This document shows, one piece after another, positions 31,277 to 34,952 of a DNA stretch of 34,952 nucleotides. The stretch is from Treponema sp. Lineage in GTDB: Bacteria; Spirochaetota; Spirochaetia; Treponematales; Treponemataceae. The notes under the pieces are model-generated. The model was not told the origin of the DNA. It was given only the letters and a program-made list of their open reading frames with translations, and did not search any database. The stretch is taken from assembly GCA_024682655.1 (NCBI GenBank), contig JAIKYZ010000136.1, positions 1 through 34,952 of the forward strand. Direction: 5' to 3'. Numbering within the stretch: position 1 is the first letter of the stretch; every line of letters starts with the position of its first letter. Position numbers and translations under genes: made by a program.

Positions 31277-33448
31277 ATGGCAAGTAAAACAGAGTCAAAA
31301 GAAAGTTCAAAGACTGTTACTAAAAAAAGTGTTGCAAAAAAAACTACAAGTTCGACAAAGGAAAGTGCTTCTGCTAAAAAAAGCTCAACTCAAGTAAAAG
31401 AAAGTAATCTTGTAAAAAAGGCAGAGTCTTTGGCAAAGAAAAGTACTGCCACTAAAAATACTAGTACAGAAAGTAAAAGCCCTGCTAAAACAAGTCCTGC
31501 AAAAAGTAAAGTGTCAAAAGCTGCAAGTAAAAGTGAAGGGGAGCCTTCAAAAACTGTAGAAAAAACTACTGCAAAAGTTGCTGCTCCTAAAAAGCCTGCA
31601 AAAACCACTGCTGTTTATGATGAAGATTCAATTCAGCATCTTGAAGGACTTGAACATATAAGACTTCGCCCGGGTATGTATATTGGATCTCTGGGTGATG
31701 GTTCTAACGAAAACGACGGTATTTATATCCTTTTAAAAGAAGGTATTGATAACTCTGTAGATGAATTTTCTCAGGGATTTGGAAAAAAAGTAGATGTAGA
31801 AATCAAAGAAGGCCGTGTAAGAATTCGTGACTACGGACGAGGAATTCCACTCGGTGCCCTTGAAGATTGTGTTGCCAACGTTAATACTGGTGCAAAATAT
31901 AATAATTCTGTCTTTAAACAGGCAATTGGTATGAATGGTGTTGGTATTAAAGCCACAAATGCCCTGTCTTCTTATTTCCGTGCAGCTTCTATCCGTGATG
32001 GAAAAATGGCGGTTGTTGAATATAAAAAAGGTGAAAAAATCAGTTCTAAAACCGGGGCCGCAAAAGAAGGTCAGGCAAATGGAACTTATCTAGAATTTAT
32101 TCCAGATTCAGAACTCTTTGGAAAGTATGAATATAACATGGAATATGTAGAAAAACGCCTCTGGAACTATGCTTATTTAAATCCAGGTCTTTTAATTAAA
32201 TGTAACGGAAAAGAATATATTTCAGAAAATGGAATTATGGACCTGCTTAATAACGAAATGGGAGATTCTACAAAAGCCCTCTACAATATGTTTGATTATA
32301 AGGGCGAAAATCTTCAGTTTGTTCTTACCCATGGAGCAAGTCTTGATAAATTTGTATATTCTTTTGTAAACGGACAGTCTACAGATGATGGTGGTACCCA
32401 TGTAACTGCCTTCCTGGATGGTTTTACAAAAGGTGTAAATGAATTTTTTAAAAAAGAATATGATATTAGAGATGTAACAAGTGGATTATTTGTTGCCCTT
32501 AAAGTTGGTCTTGATAATCCTATGTTTACTTCTCAGACAAAAAATAAACTTGGTAACGTAGAAATCCGTACTCCAATTATCAAAGAAACTCAGTTTGCCG
32601 TAGACGACTGGCTTAGACATAATCCTGATATAGCAGGAATAATAGAAGAAAAAATCATTAAAAATCAAAAAGCAAGAAATGAAATTAACTCTGTTACCGA
32701 CAAACAAATTCGCGAAGCAGAAAAATCAGTAATGCTTAAAATCAAAAAACTTAAAGACTGTCGCTATCATTTACAGGATGGGCCAAAAGGTGCAAATTCA
32801 ATGATTTTTATTACCGAAGGAGATTCTGCTACTGGTTCTATGGTAAACGCAAGAGATGTTTCCTACCAGGCAATTTTCTCTTTGCGCGGTAAACCTGAAA
32901 ATATGTACGGTCGTAAAAAATCCGCTCTTTTTGAAAATGAAGAATTAAGAAATCTTACTTTTAGTCTTGGTGTTCAAAAAGATATTGAAGGCCTGCGTTA
33001 TGATAAAATTGTAATTGCAACCGATGCCGATAACGACGGATTCCATATTAGAAATCTTGTTATGACTTATCTTTTACTCTTCTTTGAAGAACTTGTATTA
33101 AGTGGTCATGTTTATATTCTTGAAACTCCTTTATTCCGTGTAAGAAATAAGAGTAAAACTGTTTATTGTTATTCTGAAGAAAGCCGTGATAAAGAACTCA
33201 AAAAATTAGGTGCCAGCGCTGAAGTAACCCGATTCAAAGGACTTGGGGAAATTTCCGGTTCAGAATTTGGTCAGTTTATTCATCCAAGAAAAGATGGTGA
33301 ACCAGAAGATGTAGGTATTCATCTTACACCAGTTACAATTCAGACTCTTAAAAATGTACCTCAGGTTCTTGAATTTTACATGGGTAAAAATACTCCAAAA
33401 CGCAAAGATTTCATTGTACATCATCTTGCAAGTGAAATTGATGCTTAA
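31277..33448 (+). CDS. parE: DNA topoisomerase IV subunit B with basic N-terminal tail
   Basis: This 723-aa protein is a type IIA topoisomerase ATPase subunit. The GHKL domain has PGMYIGSLGDG, LLKEGIDNSVDEF (general base E155, N159), DYGRGIP and GMNGVGIKATNAL. The Toprim part has ITEGDSATGSM, FSLRGKP and ATDADNDGFHIRNL. The IGSLGDGS and GMNGVG forms resemble the Bacteroidetes/spirochaete ParE group rather than GyrB. Residues 1 to about 112 are an unusual low-complexity tail of Lys, Ser, Thr and Ala with SPAK-like repeats, like histone H1 or AlgP, preceding the enzyme proper. No parC follows; the next genes are feo. GTGAGG precedes the ATG. Confidence 0.85.
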   Translation: MASKTESKESSKTVTKKSVAKKTTSSTKESASAKKSSTQVKESNLVKKAESLAKKSTATKNTSTESKSPAKTSPAKSKVSKAASKSEGEPSKTVEKTTAKVAAPKKPAKTTAVYDEDSIQHLEGLEHIRLRPGMYIGSLGDGSNENDGIYILLKEGIDNSVDEFSQGFGKKVDVEIKEGRVRIRDYGRGIPLGALEDCVANVNTGAKYNNSVFKQAIGMNGVGIKATNALSSYFRAASIRDGKMAVVEYKKGEKISSKTGAAKEGQANGTYLEFIPDSELFGKYEYNMEYVEKRLWNYAYLNPGLLIKCNGKEYISENGIMDLLNNEMGDSTKALYNMFDYKGENLQFVLTHGASLDKFVYSFVNGQSTDDGGTHVTAFLDGFTKGVNEFFKKEYDIRDVTSGLFVALKVGLDNPMFTSQTKNKLGNVEIRTPIIKETQFAVDDWLRHNPDIAGIIEEKIIKNQKARNEINSVTDKQIREAEKSVMLKIKKLKDCRYHLQDGPKGANSMIFITEGDSATGSMVNARDVSYQAIFSLRGKPENMYGRKKSALFENEELRNLTFSLGVQKDIEGLRYDKIVIATDADNDGFHIRNLVMTYLLLFFEELVLSGHVYILETPLFRVRNKSKTVYCYSEESRDKELKKLGASAEVTRFKGLGEISGSEFGQFIHPRKDGEPEDVGIHLTPVTIQTLKNVPQVLEFYMGKNTPKRKDFIVHHLASEIDA

Positions 33449-33494
33449 AATTATTTAAATTTTCAATTGATTCAAAGAAAATTCTCAAGTTTTA

Positions 33495-33523
33495 TTGACT
33501 TTTTTGTTAGGGAAGGCTAATAT
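33495..33523 (+). promoter_or_regulatory. Promoter of the feo operon
   Basis: TTGACT (33495-33500), 17 bases, then TAATAT (33518-33523). An iron-box-like site overlaps the -10 element. Confidence 0.62.
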
Positions 33524-33545
33524 TTTTTAAGTTAGAAATAACTAA
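33507..33545. promoter_or_regulatory. Two tandem TTAG-N6-CTAA sites, candidate iron-repressor operators
   Basis: TTAGGGAAGGCTAA (33507-33520) overlaps the -10 box, and TTAGAAATAACTAA (33532-33545) lies just after it, 25 bases centre to centre. The first closely resembles the left part of the DtxR/IdeR box (TTAGGTTAGGCTAA form). With feoA and feoB downstream, repression by an iron-loaded DtxR-family protein is a reasonable inference. Confidence 0.55.
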
Positions 33546-33565
33546 CTATAAATGGAGTATATAAA

Positions 33566-33775
33566 ATGCCTTTAAGTATGGCCTCTTTAGGTGAACAGTT
33601 CTTAATCAAAAAAATCAATGGAAAAGAAGAAATTAGACATTTTTTGGAAAAATTAGGCTTTGTTGCTGGTGCAGAAGTGTCTTTGGTTTCAGAAATCTCT
33701 GGAAATGTAATTGTTCAAATAAAAGATTCTCGTGTAGCCATTAGTAAAGAAATGGCACAAAAAATTATCATTTAA
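33566..33775 (+). CDS. FeoA-like ferrous iron transport protein, first copy
   Basis: This 69-aa protein is a single SH3-like FeoA domain, which assists the FeoB ferrous iron transporter on the cytoplasmic side. The pattern is EIRHFLEKLGFVAGAEVSLVSE followed by VIVQIKDSRVAISKEMAQKI, with the conserved LGF-x2-G turn. The length is normal. GGAG lies ten bases before the ATG. It is more divergent than the second FeoA downstream and the two share little sequence beyond the fold, so they look like distinct partners rather than a recent duplication. Confidence 0.85.
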   Translation: MPLSMASLGEQFLIKKINGKEEIRHFLEKLGFVAGAEVSLVSEISGNVIVQIKDSRVAISKEMAQKIII

Positions 33776-33822
33776 CTCACATCTATTTTTTTTAGTTTTA
33801 ATCAACTACTTTTCGTGAAATT

Positions 33823-33838
33823 TGACTTTAAAAAGTCA
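33823..33838. promoter_or_regulatory. Short palindrome between the feoA genes
   Basis: TGACTTT-AA-AAAGTCA lies in the 88-base gap between the two feoA genes. A TTGACT within it could serve as a weak -35 box, but no good -10 follows. Its role is unclear. Confidence 0.3.
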
Positions 33839-33863
33839 TCTACATAAATAGGAGTATAAAAGT

Positions 33864-34082
33864 ATGACATTAAGAGATGTTAAGACCGGTCAGACAGTTT
33901 CTGTTGAAAAACTGAATGGCGAAGGCGCTGTAAAACGTCGCATTATGGACATGGGCATCACAAAAGGTGTTGAAATCTATGTTCGCAAAGTGGCTCCTCT
34001 TGGAGATCCTGTAGAAGTTACTGTTCGTGGTTACGAACTTTCTATCAGAAAGGCTGATGCCGAATTGATTCAGGTAAAGTAG
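33864..34082 (+). CDS. feoA: FeoA ferrous iron transport protein, second copy
   Basis: This 72-aa protein is a canonical FeoA domain: VEKLNGEGAVKRRIMDMGITKGVEIYVRK, then the loop APLGDPVEVTVRGYELSIRKADAELI, with the typical PLGDPVE segment. It should sit on the cytoplasmic face and modulate FeoB. AGGAG precedes the ATG. The feoB start lies nine bases after its TAG stop codon, so the two are translated from one mRNA. Confidence 0.95.
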   Translation: MTLRDVKTGQTVSVEKLNGEGAVKRRIMDMGITKGVEIYVRKVAPLGDPVEVTVRGYELSIRKADAELIQVK

Positions 34083-34091
34083 GAGAAGAAA

Positions 34092-34952
34092 ATGATTAAA
34101 ATAGCACTTGCAGGAAACCCTAATGCGGGTAAAACAACTTTATTTAATGCTCTTACAGGTTCAAATCAGTTTGTAGGAAACTGGCCTGGAGTAACTGTTG
34201 AAAAAAAAGAAGGTAAGCTTAAGGGGCATAAAGATGACGTTGTAATTATGGACTTACCTGGTATTTACTCACTTTCCCCATATACTTTGGAAGAAGTAGT
34301 ATCTCGTGAATATCTTGTAAAAGAACGCCCAGATGCAATTTTGAACATTGTTGATGGTACAAACCTCGAAAGAAACCTTTATCTTACAACACAGCTTGCT
34401 GAACTTGGTATTCCAATGGTTGTTGCTGTAAATATGATGGATGTCGTAAAAAAGAATGGTGACAAGATTCATATTGATGCAATGGCAGAAGAACTTGGAT
34501 GCCCTGTAGTAGAAATTTCTGCTTTGAAGGGAAGTGGTTGTATTGAAGCTGCTGAACTTGCTCTTAATAAGGCAAATGAAAAGAAACCTATGATGTACAA
34601 GCATCGCTTTGCTGGTTGTGTAGAACATGCACTTGCTCACATTGAAGAAGCAATCGTACATGATCTTCCTGCTGAACAGCATCGCTGGTACTCTGTAAAA
34701 CTTTTTGAACGTGATGAAAAAGTTATTAAGGCTTTACAGATTCCTGCTGATAAGCTTGAACATATCGAAGGCGATATTAAATCTTGTGAAGCAGAACTTG
34801 ATGATGATGCTGAATCAATCATCACAGCTGAACGCTATTCATATATCGAATCTATTATCAAAAAGTGCGTTACAAAGAAGGCTCGTTCTAACCTCAGCAC
34901 TTCAGATAAAATTGACCGCGTAGTTACAAACCGCTGGTTGGCACTTCCAATC
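34092..34952 (+). CDS. feoB: FeoB ferrous iron transporter, N-terminal part (cut by window end)
   Basis: The first 287 codons are present and the frame runs off the window. This part is the cytoplasmic G domain: G1 GNPNAGKTTLFNALTG, the switch region NWPGVTVEKKEG, G3 DLPGIYSLSPYT, G4 NMMD and G5 SALKGSG, followed by the helical guanine-nucleotide dissociation-inhibitor region. The membrane permease domain is not in the window. FeoB imports ferrous iron across the inner membrane. AGGAG precedes the ATG. No break is seen in the visible part. Confidence 0.97.
   Translation, partial: MIKIALAGNPNAGKTTLFNALTGSNQFVGNWPGVTVEKKEGKLKGHKDDVVIMDLPGIYSLSPYTLEEVVSREYLVKERPDAILNIVDGTNLERNLYLTTQLAELGIPMVVAVNMMDVVKKNGDKIHIDAMAEELGCPVVEISALKGSGCIEAAELALNKANEKKPMMYKHRFAGCVEHALAHIEEAIVHDLPAEQHRWYSVKLFERDEKVIKALQIPADKLEHIEGDIKSCEAELDDDAESIITAERYSYIESIIKKCVTKKARSNLSTSDKIDRVVTNRWLALPI

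Noticed and set aside
31390..31608. A minus-strand open frame opposite the parE tail
   Set aside because: It is the antisense of a low-complexity Lys/Ser/Ala region, which leaves frames open by chance.
33449..33490. Terminator after parE
   Set aside because: Only a 6-bp ATTTTC/GAAAAT stem without a T run is visible, too weak to call.

Overview
This AT-rich window looks like chromosome from a gut or rumen Treponema-like spirochaete. That is an inference, from the long (498 aa) SHMT, the ParE type, the many lipoproteins with relaxed lipoboxes, and the dense hemicellulase content. No tRNA, rRNA, CRISPR array, phage gene or transposase gene was seen.

Region 1 (about 1-8971) reads as an acetylated (galacto)glucomannan module. 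It holds a GH130 mannoside phosphorylase (-), a cytosolic CE2-like SGNH esterase (+), a small sugar-binding-like lipoprotein (-), an exported GH26 mannanase with an N-terminal CBM-like domain (+), an exported SGNH esterase with a C-terminal beta-sandwich (+, CE17-like layout) and a cytosolic GH36 alpha-galactosidase (+). A YbgC-type thioesterase sits among them. The expected flow is: GH26 cuts mannan outside the cytoplasm, the esterases remove acetyl groups, GH36 removes galactose and GH130 phosphorolyses the remaining mannosides.

Region 2 (about 8968-14735, all minus strand) is mostly housekeeping: recX, rplM-rpsI, a small membrane protein, a LacI-family regulator, a histidine phosphatase and glyA. 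It contains two perfect 76-bp copies of a palindrome-rich repeat in opposite orientation (9650-9725 and 13165-13240), plus a separate MITE-like hairpin element (12982-13106).

Region 3 (about 14845-28925) is an arabinan/arabinoxylan module around a divergent promoter near 20.05 kb. Leftward lie an exported GH51 arabinofuranosidase broken by one in-frame TAG, an ArsR-type regulator fused to a beta-rich C-terminal domain, and an intact cytosolic GH51. Rightward lie a double-LamG lipoprotein, a cytosolic GH43, a GH43 endo-arabinanase-like lipoprotein, a sugar ABC transporter (binding protein and two permeases, no ATPase) and another cytosolic GH43. TTGAT/ATCAA half-sites recur at several of these promoters and suggest a shared regulon.

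Region 4 (28968-34952) has an M28-type peptidase with a probably leaderless mRNA, a membrane diguanylate cyclase followed by a parE whose protein has a basic histone-H1-like N-terminal tail, and a feoA-feoA-feoB iron operon cut by the window end. The feo promoter carries two TTAG-N6-CTAA sites resembling DtxR/IdeR iron boxes.
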